This document shows, piece after piece, positions 23,901 through 28,928 of a stretch of 64,000 bases of DNA. The DNA lies in NCBI GenBank assembly GCA_949752735.1, contig OX457051.1:1364501-1428500 (forward strand), given 5' to 3'. The DNA is from Lumbricus terrestris (lineage: Eukaryota; Annelida; Clitellata; Crassiclitellata; Lumbricidae). Under the pieces are notes generated by a model. That model did no database searches and was not told the DNA's origin. It worked only from the letters and a program-made list of their open reading frames with translations. Position 1 is the stretch's first letter. Every line of letters begins with the position of its first letter. Both the position numbers and the translations under genes were made by a program.

Positions 23901-25209
23901 TTTCTCAACATTAGAAAACATTTAGTGTGATTAATCATCAGGCATTAGAAATATAAGAAAAATAATTTGGCTTTTTATTGAACCACGATGTAAAAAGGGA
24001 ATAAAGTAACAAAGGAAATAAATTAAGAAAAACAATTGTTACTACAAGCAACTGTTTTGTTTTTTCTTATTTAAGTGGGTAAATAACCTTTAAAACCTTT
24101 TTTCCCTGAGCCAATGGGGATGTTTAGCCCCCAAGCCCTCCTTGCCTACGACACTGGTATGGACAACTGAGGTGGTATGCACAGAGGGGGAAATGTCCGA
24201 GGGGTAAATATCCCAGTCGACATCGGGGAAAACGGGGGAAATGTCCGGGAAGAAACGTCCGGGGGAAATGTCCAGGGGAAATGTCCTACACTCCATCCAC
24301 TCTCTGTTTGGTCTTCCTCTTTTCCCCTTGCCGTCCATAATAATTCCAAGCATCACACATTTTATTTGTCTGTTGTTGTCCATTCTACATTGTGCAATCT
24401 ACACATCGAATAGATTGAGTTTCCTCTTCATAACTATTTGCATCAAGTCTCGAATAATGGTCGAAAAGTTACAGTGAGGAAAAGTTTGAAAGTAATGCGT
24501 TAGTGATGCAATATTGTGTTCATAAAATGAATTTTGAGTACTTGAAGGGAGCAATGAATGTTTCAAGTAGAAACTGCATGTACGTGAATTACTCTAAGCC
24601 AATAATATCGCAATACACCTATATCGACTTTAGAATAAGAGCAGAAGTCATCTCATTCTGAATGCTTTACTTGAGTTGGGAGAAGCGTCAAAAAATAATT
24701 AACAATAATATCCTAAAATGAAATAATATCTGGATTTTCATTTTTTGCTATTAGGTCCCGGTAAACAGATTTGCTCTATGGACCAGTACTTTTCCTGCGT
24801 GACACATGTAATTGCACTTTTTGTGTCATCCGACGCCTTGCGCACATGTGATTGTCCTCTTCAGTGCCATATGCCCACCTATCCTTACTCGATCTCTACA
24901 AGTCCTCTGTCAGAGCATTTCCTCAGTTACTTGTCTCAAAAGACTCAATTCAAGGGACGGAATCTGACGATGTCGAAACTTAGCAAGGAACTCGTCTACC
25001 TGGATATCTTCTACTCTGATCTGAACTACATCGACATCCAAACAACTCCAGCCTACAATTTCCTCAAACTGGTTTGCGACATTGGCGGCGCATTGGGATT
25101 GATTCTTGGAGGCACACTACTCACCATTGCCGAAGTTTCTCAGTGTTTTCTTGATCTACTGAATGAAATTATTACTGCTGCAAGATTCGCTAAGATGCAG
25201 CGCATTTGA
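496..25209 (+). CDS. DEG/ENaC-family sodium channel subunit, copy 1, seven coding exons
   Basis: Coding exons: 496-1081, 4748-4905, 8435-8522, 10095-10207, 21391-21489, 22982-23111, 24755-25209. They sum to 1629 nt, 542 codons plus stop, with all splice phases in agreement (1,0,1,0,0,1). DEG/ENaC proteins are trimeric plasma-membrane cation channels, usually 500-600 residues long. Seen here: a cytoplasmic N-tail of about 130 residues, TM1 near 131-152, FPTVTIC at 176-182, the extracellular CTFGDQPC and PFGDC cysteine regions, a GF-x-V plus HDP stretch, the CDCPLQC motif, and TM2 near 496-520 followed by a 22-residue tail. The selectivity-filter position reads GGT (510-512) where the family normally has G/S-x-S. 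The ATG at 496 is preferred to an in-frame ATG at 478, because 478 lies inside a CAG acceptor context shared with copy 2. The stretch between TM1 and the first extracellular cysteines is short, so an unseen exon in intron 1 is possible. The gating stimulus cannot be inferred. Confidence 0.9.
1082..1245. other. Start of intron 1, no feature seen
   Basis: Intronic sequence of copy 1 between the exon 1 donor and the first transposable element. I see no exon or repeat here. Confidence 0.4.
1246..2107. mobile_element. TIR element with repeated CTATGTCC motif
   Basis: The ends are inverted repeats of about 37 bp: left CGCGCCCTTAGAATTATATA, right the complement of CGTGCCCCTAGAACTACATA, both continuing into GTTCTATG-x-CCACTTTTT. 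TTAT flanks both ends (1242-1245 and 2108-2111) and may be the target duplication. Inside, CTATGTCC or its complement GGACATAG recurs several times, and GGTGACATGGGCTATGTCCT occurs twice. There is no credible coding sequence. Superfamily unknown; non-autonomous. Confidence 0.6.
2112..2300 (-). repeat. Old LINE fragment shared by both channel copies
   Basis: This block aligns with about 49600-49790 in the same intron of copy 2. It resembles, on the - strand, the LHWLP part of the CR1/L2-like LINE at 44660-48056. A further shared piece lies at about 3690-3830 and 50400-50480 and reads on the - strand like the LFDVS-x-A-x-D motif of the same LINE. The insertion therefore predates the gene duplication. 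Confidence 0.5.
2308..2970. repeat. Compound GATA/GATG/GACA microsatellite
   Basis: The order is (GATA)n, a very long (GATG)n from about 2352 to 2795 with only scattered single-base variants, (GATA)n, alternating CATAGATA, (GACA)n and (GA)n. The paralogous site in copy 2 (about 49785-49810) has only a short ACAAGAGCAGACAGAG. The array therefore expanded after the duplication. Confidence 0.95.
3087..3305. mobile_element. hAT-type MITE, 219 bp, 8-bp TSD
   Basis: The terminal inverted repeats are CAGTGGCGGCGC and GCGCCGCCACTG. The target duplication GCGAAGAT lies at 3079-3086 and 3306-3313. Copy 2 keeps the uninterrupted site near 49898-49915, which confirms the boundaries. There is no coding capacity. 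Confidence 0.88.
3306..4747. other. Rest of intron 1 of copy 1
   Basis: Intronic. About 3306-3420 and 3640-3830 align with copy 2 (49910-50010, 50340-50480). The stretch 3840-4740 is mostly unrecognised; the part next to exon 2 also resembles copy 2 (GCGT-x-x-x-AGCCGTG and TGGTGCTGGG near 4535 and 52555). I see no exon with conserved phases here. Confidence 0.4.
4748..4905 (+). CDS. Channel copy 1, exon 2 (extracellular)
   Basis: The acceptor is GTTTCAG and the donor GCG|GTAAGA. The exon is 158 nt and enters in phase 1, leaves in phase 0. It aligns along its length with 52752-52912 in copy 2 (shared LDNGTAR, DWSS, VINVK, KDSIL). It encodes part of the extracellular domain after TM1. Confidence 0.85.
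5252..5575. mobile_element. hAT-type MITE, 324 bp
   Basis: The ends are CAGGGCTTTT and AAAAGCCCTG. The 8-bp target duplication is TCCAGGAC (5244-5251) / TCCAGAAC (5576-5583), one mismatch. The motif GTGCAGTT recurs near both ends and inside. Non-coding. Confidence 0.75.
5822..8070. mobile_element. DNA transposon with about 140-bp inverted ends
   Basis: The first about 140 bp and the last about 150 bp are inverted copies. Both contain AAAAAAATAAA-x-TTCAAGCTA, GGCGCCCTC-x-CAGTTTGTTAGAC, ATAGTATTATTGA and AAGGCGGTGCTCAACGAC. The 2-kb interior has no long reading frame, only short open stretches on both strands, so any transposase is decayed. Superfamily not recognised. Confidence 0.72.
8435..8522 (+). 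CDS. Channel copy 1, exon 3 (first cysteine cluster)
   Basis: The acceptor is TTATTTCAG and the donor AG|GTAAGT. The 88-nt exon encodes CTFGDQPC...[11 protein letters not shown], the family's early extracellular cysteine pattern (C-x-x-x-x-x-x-C and G-x-C-x-x-FN). It aligns without gaps to 53758-53845. Confidence 0.9.
8797..8955. mobile_element. hAT-type MITE, 159 bp, perfect 8-bp TSD
   Basis: The ends are CAGTGGCGTAGCCAG and CCTACGCCACTG. The target duplication TCTCAAAC lies at 8789-8796 and 8956-8963. A damaged right half of the same family lies at about 24062-24158. Confidence 0.88.
9184..10070. mobile_element. Palindromic-ended element (GGGGCCGTCC ends)
   Basis: The terminal inverted repeats of 27 bp begin GGGGCCGTCCATAAAGTACG. 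The same GTACGTCAC motif recurs inside, near both ends and next to C-runs. No coding sequence. It ends 25 bp before exon 4. The target duplication is unclear. A second inverted-repeat element (9460-9913) is nested in it. Confidence 0.75.
9460..9913. mobile_element. Nested TIR element (GGTGTCA ends)
   Basis: The inverted ends are GGTGTCATGAAACGGAGTAT and the complement of GGTGTCACGAAATAGAGTAT, about 27 bp with a few mismatches. CTATCC and GGGGGATA motifs repeat inside. Non-coding; inserted in the 9184-10070 element. Confidence 0.65.
10095..10207 (+). CDS. Channel copy 1, exon 4 (GL-x-L strand)
   Basis: The 113-nt exon follows ATTTAAG and ends AAG|GTAAGC. It encodes [19 protein letters not shown]...GFK, the beta-strand region after the FN motif in DEG/ENaC proteins. 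The copy 2 exon (59452-59564) has the same length and phases. A nearer AG (TATAG) is a less likely acceptor because it is not conserved. Confidence 0.85.
10208..10764. other. Start of intron 4, no feature seen
   Basis: A/T-rich intron sequence of copy 1. AAATAGAAAATACCTAAAAT-like phrases occur twice near 10560-10640. I find no gene or defined element. Confidence 0.4.
10765..13190 (-). mobile_element. CR1/L2-like LINE fragment A1, interrupted
   Basis: Read on the - strand this is a 5'-truncated non-LTR retrotransposon. From right to left it shows an RT part with GVPQGS (about 13060), [10 protein letters not shown] (about 12820), [10 protein letters not shown] and [12 protein letters not shown] (11133-11474), then the C-terminal [12 protein letters not shown] region (10802-11131). 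The 3' end carries a short ATTCT-type tail. It is split by LINE B (11478-12736). Frames are broken, so it is inactive. The best relative in the window is 44660-48056. Confidence 0.8.
11478..12736 (-). mobile_element. LINE B, 5'-truncated, inserted in LINE A1
   Basis: A 290-codon open frame (11864-12736, - strand) encodes the C-terminal half of a jockey/CR1-like reverse transcriptase. It has the active-site motif FADDSNIF, then [14 protein letters not shown] and the C-terminal MEWNRIP. The 3' end is a run of ATGGTT units (complement at 11480-11505). A target duplication TTGTCAATAG/TTGTCACTAG lies at 11468-11477 and 12737-12746. The frame is uninterrupted, so this copy is fairly young, but the 5' half is absent. 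Confidence 0.85.
13327..13918 (-). repeat. 3' LTR of the Gmr1-like element
   Basis: In element orientation it starts TGTGAGC and ends TGACA. It matches 20249-20837 except for one extra CTGT unit, one missing A near the outer edge and a G/T change near 13528. Confidence 0.95.
13919..13941 (-). promoter_or_regulatory. Polypurine tract
   Basis: On the - strand, AAAAGAAAGGAGGGAGG lies directly before the 3' LTR. This is the expected plus-strand primer site of an LTR retrotransposon. Confidence 0.8.
14032..16458 (-). CDS. Pol, downstream frame: integrase core, RT, RNase H
   Basis: This open frame of 808 codons carries the retrotransposon integrase core (catalytic D52, D91 and E127, a D,D35E spacing; [27 protein letters not shown]). 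A GPY-like stretch follows ([20 protein letters not shown]). Then comes reverse transcriptase with YVDD (about residue 540) and VPFGMINSG, then RNase H with [15 protein letters not shown] and [10 protein letters not shown]. It ends at [10 protein letters not shown], just before the polypurine tract. The first about 34 codons are out of the true frame: integrase homology begins at PIEPTSAAG and continues the upstream frame. All catalytic residues are present. Confidence 0.93.
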   Translation of the reverse strand: MSVESTKFGDGSSADYTNTKGGCAVQKNDHGRRRPIEPTSAAGHKYCLCIVDSCTRWPTIFLMKSLTAKAVCEALMKLFMDVGVPSVITSDRGTNFTASLTREFLKLMGCCPRFDSPGHPEAAGLVERWNQTFKKMIHHVIVENPRQWHKIIPFTVWALREVPNATTGVAPYLLVYGKLPRGPLTILKESWTKEINLPPNIGVQPAKYLKNLRADMEKALTFAESCAEEKQKQYASQYNKRAKDKEFEPGENVIVLYPTSTNKLISRWHGPCTVLQRRSKYSYLVDMNENGRRIIHANKMRKFITRTLSCGLIVEEDDEFGSVVEIPLKEDYSETKQKSLQLDYEQIGHLTSEQQKQLLDVLNRYADRFSDKPGLCTLVEHEVVLRPDFREKEFMAYRIPLIYRAEVEKQIQEMLKENIIQPSSSRMASPLVIVKKKDGSLRLACDYRYINSFTENCRYPMPIVNDVLSKVGKSKFISVMDCRSAYWTCPVKKSDQWKTAFVTHNGLYEFTRVPFGMINSGRTFVKAINMILQPIHDFTEPYVDDIAVHSNDWDIHLRHLDLFLKQIRLHNVTLNLKKCVFGKSEVKFIGHLIGSGKKMMNPDRIDSLINLKKPETRKEVKQVLGFLGFYRQFICNFAEIAKPLTDLTSKKVPENIVWTDAHQKAFDSLKQIVLSNVILYMFEVGKPFNLYCDSSDFAVGAVLSQVDEEGIERPVSFISQKLTDTQRRWATIEKEAYAIIWALNKLKEILIGSKINVFTDHNPLVYLTESMSKSAKLVRWSLSLQNFDILLNYKKGKLNVVADCLSRL
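16272..19799 (-). CDS. Gag, protease and integrase N-terminus of the Gmr1-like element
   Basis: 1175 codons starting at MEKLTEQKQ. Residues about 80-400 are a charged coiled-coil with E/K/R/Q-rich tandem units ([14 protein letters not shown] type), unusually long for Gag. A capsid-like region follows (about 410-570), then one zinc knuckle [14 protein letters not shown] (about 683-696) and an aspartic protease site DSGTEI (about 805). An acidic linker leads to the integrase H2C2 zinc finger (HESVFGGH ... CKSCEKC, about 1073-1115). After TMDVV the frame is lost (about 16372-16380) and the last about 30 residues are out-of-frame. Gag forms the particle and binds RNA; protease cleaves the polyprotein. 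Confidence 0.92.
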   Translation of the reverse strand: MEKLTEQKQASIKKMSSDRLIKLLIEAGLDVEEVEEMSRENLMRALAEVWLKKEAEEKGAVVGVEEKPQAMSMEALMQFMMMREEQRRQEEEKRRQEEKEKEEQRRQEEKERKQEEKEKEEQRKQEEKEKEEQRRREDKEKEEQRKQEEKEKEEQRRQEDKERKQEEKEEQRRREDKEKEEQRRREEKEEQRRREDKEKEEQRRREEKEEQRRREDKEKEEQRRREDKERVEKAERLRQEEIEIQKQQFQLQLEQLKRDRDEAEQRRMELMIEYERARKSDEEIRKQQIEEQKAREEDKEAMRLVELERAEEIRQEELKMEKESLEKAEREREEQVQLEQKKLALKEAQLREMAIEKEERRKQLELLQQKIEQEELRRVEDQNRLRERNEDERRSREESERNRIRESETMVSKIKKIGDAMKHVLPKMPYDMMEVPLYFETVENAFNSFTVEKQFWVKLLLPLMTPRARTVLNRLSFDDLDDYDIVKEHLLKEFKLTAREYRSRFGEAKKTAEETYTMFTARLKNLLNYYVRSRRVGKDYEKLFDLLVADKLKECLPPGPLQFVLAKEGTECFEASNVAELADIHVNNRIGLMFQDKPKYEAWGNSSKQPRWNSNNKETGNQARSNEARNDGAPGRQFSQDRREATGDRQIYSRIPVMGRQRENNAAYNYRRESTEQRGIGKKRCHNCQSDKHLIKDCRVPPRMTNLRNRFTRSAENLRVNQIQVMNAPNQPEEQDNRETEVKSVMKCTPQCAIQREIVNSAPIKDTGRETESKDECQRTKKSLLQHVNVEIRGNDDSCQPVQVKALIDSGTEIPVINEELLKGATVEEIGRVHLQCVAGEPIPAKLVKIEVRMSCHNEGGDLKDKGVNIAPYLTLVCASIPAVLCKDNKEKFLLHPEIIAELKEVPPVSVLQGELQANVTTRAQSRRREVEEGEEEKSNESLLDEDTESDDEQSVQEEEEGVTSGNNEIEEEMVACERDDYDDFWSDGEMDTSMRDLFAENTSDERQLADAKKFEEQQRNDESLRSWWRIVEDKGSEFCVVNGLMYKKHQMLDQLVYQLVLPKERRIQVMELAHESVFGGHLGEEKTRERIKLSFVWPRMRRDVVKFCKSCEKCQLKARSLVMDRVPITPIPREDVPFRRMTMDVVDQSNRRQQQGISIACASWTHVQDGRQYS
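20090..20245 (-). repeat. Short tandem repeats in the retroelement leader
   Basis: Four imperfect units of about 30-45 bp contain CGTT-GC-TGA-TTCG and TCCCACCG (+ strand) between the 5' LTR and gag. They lie next to the primer-binding site and may be duplicated leader or packaging sequence. Confidence 0.6.
20229..20248 (-). promoter_or_regulatory. Primer-binding site
   Basis: Just inside the 5' LTR, the - strand reads TTTGGTGACAGCGGTGGGA. TGG at this place fits pairing with the CCA end of a tRNA. The tRNA is not identified. Confidence 0.65.
20249..20837 (-). repeat. 5' LTR of the Gmr1-like element
   Basis: Nearly identical partner of 13327-13918. It should contain the element's promoter. 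A CTGT microsatellite lies near 20647-20660. Confidence 0.95.
21391..21489 (+). CDS. Channel copy 1, exon 5 (HDP segment)
   Basis: This is a 33-codon exon flanked by TTTGTAG and AAT|GTAAGT, phase 0 on both sides. It encodes [13 protein letters not shown] then GFRVGIG and SVPFSL. That matches the V-H-D-x-x-x-x-P and following G-x-G region of DEG/ENaC extracellular domains. It directly continues exon 4 (GFK|VALHD). It lies on the far side of the 7.5-kb retrotransposon in intron 4. Confidence 0.88.
21555..22145. repeat. Degenerate direct repeat, two units about 365 bp apart
   Basis: The units near 21555-21790 and 21918-22145 share GTGGACA-TTCTTTT-GCATAA, CAATTATTTGAT-x-x-x-GCTTTAG, TTTTCAAT-AAATT-ATGGAGAAG and GTGGACATT-x-CT. 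They lie in intron 5 of channel copy 1. Origin unknown. Confidence 0.55.
22214..22365. repeat. Array of palindromic GACGAATCGTCC motif
   Basis: About nine units of 14-17 bp vary around TGACGAATCGTCC and GGACGAAACGTCC. It looks like the terminal array of a foldback-like element; no opposite-orientation partner array is visible nearby. Confidence 0.65.
22366..22815. other. Intron 5 of copy 1, possible LINE tail
   Basis: No gene seen. At about 22660-22712 the phrase GGAACAATAAATAATTTTGA followed by ATTCGAATTTGAATC resembles the 3' end and tail of a CR1/L2-type LINE on the + strand. Confidence 0.35.
22982..23111 (+). CDS. Channel copy 1, exon 6 (PFGDC cysteine-rich)
   Basis: The acceptor is ATATTTGTAG and the donor AAAG|GTATCG. 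The 130-nt exon (phase 0 to 1) encodes LPSPFGDC, then Y-x-x-x-x-C-x-x-x-C, then CNC. This is the central cysteine-rich part of the family (P-x-x-x-G-x-C ... C-x-C). Confidence 0.9.
23192..23990. mobile_element. mariner-like non-autonomous element
   Basis: The inverted ends are CACCGTGGTTCAAAAAGTA and the complement of CATCGTGGTTCAATAAAAAG, flanked by TA on both sides. No intact transposase is seen. A partial second copy lies at 63455-63905. It sits in intron 6 of channel copy 1. Confidence 0.75.
24062..24158. mobile_element. Fragment of the 8797-8955 MITE family
   Basis: It shares AACCTTTAAAACCTTTTT-like sequence, GAGCCAATGGGG and an end CCTACGACACTGG with the right half of the MITE at 8797-8955. 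The left half is missing. Confidence 0.6.
24160..24297. mobile_element. Solo right-hand array of the GGACATT foldback family
   Basis: It aligns with 48795-48950, the right end of the foldback element at 48057-48943. It has GAGGTGGTATGCACAGA, several GGGGGAAATGTCC units, and the terminal AATGTCCTACACTCC. No left array is nearby, so this is a truncated or solo end in intron 6. Confidence 0.7.
24755..25209 (+). CDS. Channel copy 1, terminal exon 7 (CDCPLQC, TM2)
   Basis: The acceptor is TTTTTTGCTATTAG, entering in phase 1, and the stop TGA is at 25207-25209. It encodes the last extracellular cysteines (QICSMD, YFSC, CDCPLQC), a linker with [12 protein letters not shown], and the pore helix [18 protein letters not shown] short cytoplasmic tail rich in A, R and K follows. 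Canonical members have G-x-S three residues before LT; here it is GGT. Confidence 0.93.
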
Positions 25210-25449
25210 AAGGCTGAATTGAATTTGAAGCACAGCCTACTAGACGTAGAGTTTCATTCCTGTATAATTTTGTAGTTGGTAATTTACAAGTTATAACGCT
25301 TTAATCAGAAATAGATACCGCATGAAAACTTTATTTCATTTTGCACGACCTCTGTTCTGCTGTAAATTATTTGTCTCAATAAAAATCATAGGCCTAGTTT
25401 TCGATTTGCATTTGACTATATGCAAAATGTCTTTACATGTAAATAATAC
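25210..25449. other. 3' UTR and flank of channel copy 1
   Basis: A/T-rich sequence with the AATAAA at 25378. No other feature seen. Confidence 0.4.
25378..25383 (+). terminator. Probable polyadenylation signal of copy 1
   Basis: AATAAA stands about 170 nt after the stop codon in A/T-rich sequence. It is the first such hexamer downstream and fits a short 3' UTR. Confidence 0.5.
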
Positions 25450-25740
25450 ATTTCAATGATCGTAATCGTAATCTCGAGACTTCTACAGCGCCCACAAAAG
25501 CCAAGTCGCAGGAACCAGCTTATTCACAGGCGCTCAATCAAAACAAAATCGATAGGCAGCGGGTCAAGTCCGGAGAGTCAGGCATGCAGATAGATGGACG
25601 GCTAAGGTGAGTGATGTTTAGAGTTGAAATGGCGAGGGATGTGAGGAGAGGAGGAGGAATCAGGATAGGATTTGTGAAAGAGCAATGTTTTTAGTTTTGA
25701 GTGAAAGACTTGTGGGGAGATAGCGAGAGGTGGAGTTTTT
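25450..25740 (-). mobile_element. 3' end fragment of a CR1/L2-like LINE
   Basis: On the - strand the reading stretch FHSKLKTLLFHKSYPD matches the extreme C-terminus of such reverse transcriptases. A GCGCC-rich tail AGCGCCCACAAAAGCCAA (+ strand) follows. A related tail, GCGCCACTCGAAAGCCAA, occurs at about 28137. Confidence 0.5.
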
Positions 25741-25963
25741 TTATGCCATATATTTACAATGAATTTCCCATCACTTGTACTTGCAACTGTTAGATATTCT
25801 AGGTCAGTGCTGTCCAACCTTTTTGGTACCACGAGCCGCAAAAGCAAGACTCTTGAAGCCGAGGGTCGCAACAGTAGACCTAAACCCAAAAGCAGTGCTA
25901 AAATTTATTTGTATATTAACATTGACTCGAGTATTGAAGTTTTATATGGAATGATTATTAACT

Positions 25964-26800
25964 ACTAGCTGGGGTACCCGGCGTTGCCCGTGAAATTTAG
26001 GATACGACCCGCTCCCGGCCACAACCACACCACACTCCACCGCATAACACCCACACCCCACCACACTCCGACCTCCACCGACAAGCCACCCGTGAAATTT
26101 GTATTTTCGGAAAAATTCCCCCACCCCCACCCCAATCCCCATACCCCACACCTCTGCCCACTTTCTCCCCCAACACCACCCCCACGCCCACACCACCCCA
26201 CTTCCCACCCACCCCTACCCCTCCCTACCCCATCCACACTCTCCACCCACCCCTCCCCACTCACCTTACCCCGCCCACCACCCAACCGTCACCCCACCCA
26301 CCCCTCCCCAAACCCCACCCAATCCCACTCCTTCCACACCCCTACCACACCCCATTCCCACCCTTCCCACGCCATCACCTTCCACACCCACGTCCACCCC
26401 ACCAACTCCCCACCCAACCCCACCCCACCCACCCTTCACCCCTCACCGCCACCCCTGACCCCACCCCACCACACTACACTCCAACCTCCACCGTGAAATT
26501 AGTGTATTCGGAAAATTACCCCACTACAATCCCCCACCTGCCAACCCACCAACCACCACACCACACTCCAACCTCGACCGGTATGGGACCCGTGAAATTT
26601 CGGTGTTCGGGAAAATTTTCTTCCCTACCACCCCGAGCCCCACCCCCACCCCCCACCCCCATGCCCCACCCGGCCCCTGCGGGCCGAGGTGTGGGCTGAG
26701 TAGAGAGGTTTAGAGTGAAAAGCTCAAAGACTGAGGAAATGCATCCCGGTCAAACAGACACGCAGACAGACAGAATCTTCTCTTTATTTATATAGATTTA
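25964..26800 (+). mobile_element. CTAGCTGGGGTACCCGGCG repeat element
   Basis: It begins ACTAGCTGGGGTACCCGGCG and ends with CAGACAGACAGA then CTTTATTTATATAGATT. The middle is extremely C/A-rich (CCCACC runs) and repeats CCACC-x-GTGAAATTT-x-x-x-TTTTCGG. The same family lies inverted at about 33520-34155 and in part at 55012-55250 plus 59100-59166. Non-coding; the long open frames through the C-rich part are composition artefacts. Confidence 0.65.
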
Positions 26801-26877
26801 CCTATTCAGAGATGCTCCTTACCCAGGAATGGCCAAAGTGAAAAGTCTTTTAGTTTGAGTAGTAGTTTATCAATTCA

Positions 26878-27011
26878 TTATTATTATTATTATTTTTATT
26901 ATTATTATTATTATAATAATAATAATAATAATAATAATTATTATTATTATTATTATTCCTGTGGGACTTTTCGAACCCTATTGATAAATTATCAATAGGG
27001 TTCGAAAAGTC

Positions 27012-27106
<95 letters not shown>
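26878..27106. repeat. ATT/AAT microsatellite with a perfect 21-bp hairpin
   Basis: Runs of ATT on the left and AAT on the right surround inverted arms at 26965-26985 and 26991-27011 (GACTTTTCGAACCCTATTGA and complement) with a 5-bp loop. The flanking repeats are also complementary, so the whole 230 bp could fold back. Confidence 0.85.
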
Positions 27107-27108
<2 letters not shown>

Positions 27109-27772
27109 ATTATATCAAAATGTGCAAGGTGGCGTTTAGCCCAGTCTCGCACTCAGTTCCGTCGCCCAGACACAGTTTGGCCAACTCAGCTCTTAATTAC
27201 GTCACCCGTCAATTCTTTTTACTCGGATCCATCTTTATGACTAAAATTTTCATCCTATGCTCTGGCTTTAAAAAAAATCGTTGAAGCCAGAGTCTCGGGT
27301 CTAAAGAGCAGTCATAATTGTTCGACCAAAAAGCGTCAAGAAATCGCCATTCGTTGACTATAATTTCTAGAAAGGAATTGTCGCAGTCAGTTACAGACGC
27401 GCTGGAACTCTGTCCATTTCAGAAACTGACTAGAAGTGAGCGAGTTGGGACGGTTTGCGAAGTCCGTTTAGTTGATTTCAAGAGTAGGCCTGCGAGTTGT
27501 TAAAACCAGAAATCATAATTATGTCAATAATAGAGACTATGGGAAGTTGGGAACCTAACCCCAGGATGAGAAAGAAGAGATCAGTTTTAGGATTGGCCTT
27601 CCTGGGCCATCCTGGCAGCACTCCAAATCGGCAACTTCACAAAATCAATAAAAAAATATACGCTCAAGTCGACCAGTGACTTTTATCCTTTACTTCATTA
27701 ACACAAAGCGCACAAATTCAGCGCCACTTGAAATCAGCTCGCGGTCAGCGGGCCGCATGTGGGACAGCTCCG
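27107..27772. other. Right part of the hAT-type element, no gene
   Basis: Unique-looking sequence inside the 25805-27772 element. Short open stretches only; no recognisable protein. Confidence 0.3.
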
Positions 27773-27805
27773 TTCTAGGCTGTAGAAGTTATAAATGCTT
27801 AGGTT

Positions 27806-28920
27806 CATGGGCGCCCGCAGAAATTTTTGCAGGGGGGGCAAAATTTTCACGATAGTCACGGTTAAATTTTTTAATAGCAAGAGCTTGAAAAATGCAATGC
27901 TGCATGGAAATTAGAAATACGGGTATTTTTTAAAGAGGTTTCTTGTGCAAATTTCACAGTTTCATTTTGTATATAATTTTTAATATGAATAGTTTCCTTA
28001 GAAATTTGTTTAAATAAAAAGGCAGATCTATATTAAAAAAGTAGTGTAATAAATGTGCGATATATAAGTCCATAGAATGAGCGAATGACTAAATGAACGT
28101 TTTCAAGGGGCAAGTGCTCCTCTAGCTACTTCTAAAGCGCCACTCGAAAGCCAATCGCAGGGCACCAGCATTTTTACATGTGCTGCATCGAGTCAGAAGT
28201 CTATTCCAAAGAGCAGTCAGAAACAGGTCCGAGTCTGGTAGCCAGAAGGCCAGAGTAACTGTTAATGCGGGTGTCATTTAGGAAGGTGGAGGATCTGAGG
28301 ATCACATGAACGTGGGTATCAATTCTTTTGAACATATCTCTTTGTCAGCTTTGGGTGTAAATCCTGAGGCGTGATAACCAGAGCCAAGTTTATCTACAGT
28401 TTGACCTCCCTGGATTCTGTACTGGCAGCTTGCAAAATGGACAAAATGGAACCTGGCTTATAGCAGACTTGGTTTATATAAATACAATGCTGGTGAATAG
28501 GTCGCTCTCACTGATGCAATTTCAGTGTACTTTGAGAAATTTTCAAATTTCTGCGTTAGTATTTAATTTTTTGCAGTTGTGATTATTTACACTACAGCTA
28601 GATTCCTCTCAAGTAGGCCATAATCGATAGGTCTGCTGTTTGCATGGGTGCCCGCAGGAGGGTTGAAAGCCAATGGTCATTATTACAGTTTTTAGAATGA
28701 GCTTGAACATGCAAAGCAGAAAGTTATAAGAGCATGTTTATTTCTATGGAGATCTCGAAACGTAGATTTCTGACTTTCACTGTCTGTATCATTCGTATCA
28801 TTGGTGCATTAATGCAAAGAAATTTGTTAAAACCCCAAAAGTTGTAGTAAAAAAACATAGGTGTCAATTTTCCAGGGGGGGGGGCAAGTGCCCCCTTGCC
28901 CCTATGTGCGGGCGCCCATG
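27806..28920. mobile_element. hAT-type element, 1115 bp
   Basis: The ends are CATGGGCGCCCGCA and TGCGGGCGCCCATG. The target duplication is CTTAGGTT (27798-27805) / CTTAGGCT (28921-28928). Another copy of the end, CATGGGTGCCCGCAGGA, lies inside near 28645. No transposase frame. LINE-tail-like sequence lies at about 28110-28330. Confidence 0.78.
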
Positions 28921-28928
28921 CTTAGGCT

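Larger units (their letters stand above)
25805..27772. mobile_element. hAT-type element containing further repeats
   Basis: The left end is CAGTGCTGTCCAACC and the right end GGACAGCTCCG. The 8-bp target duplication is TTCTAGGT (25797-25804) / TTCTAGGC (27773-27780). The interior holds the GGGTACCCGGCG element and the ATT array, and no transposase. The right end is degraded. Confidence 0.55.

Noticed and set aside
25984..26496. Pro/His/Thr-rich open frame of 170 codons
   Set aside because: It comes from CCCACC-rich repeat DNA and is flanked by element ends; no domain.
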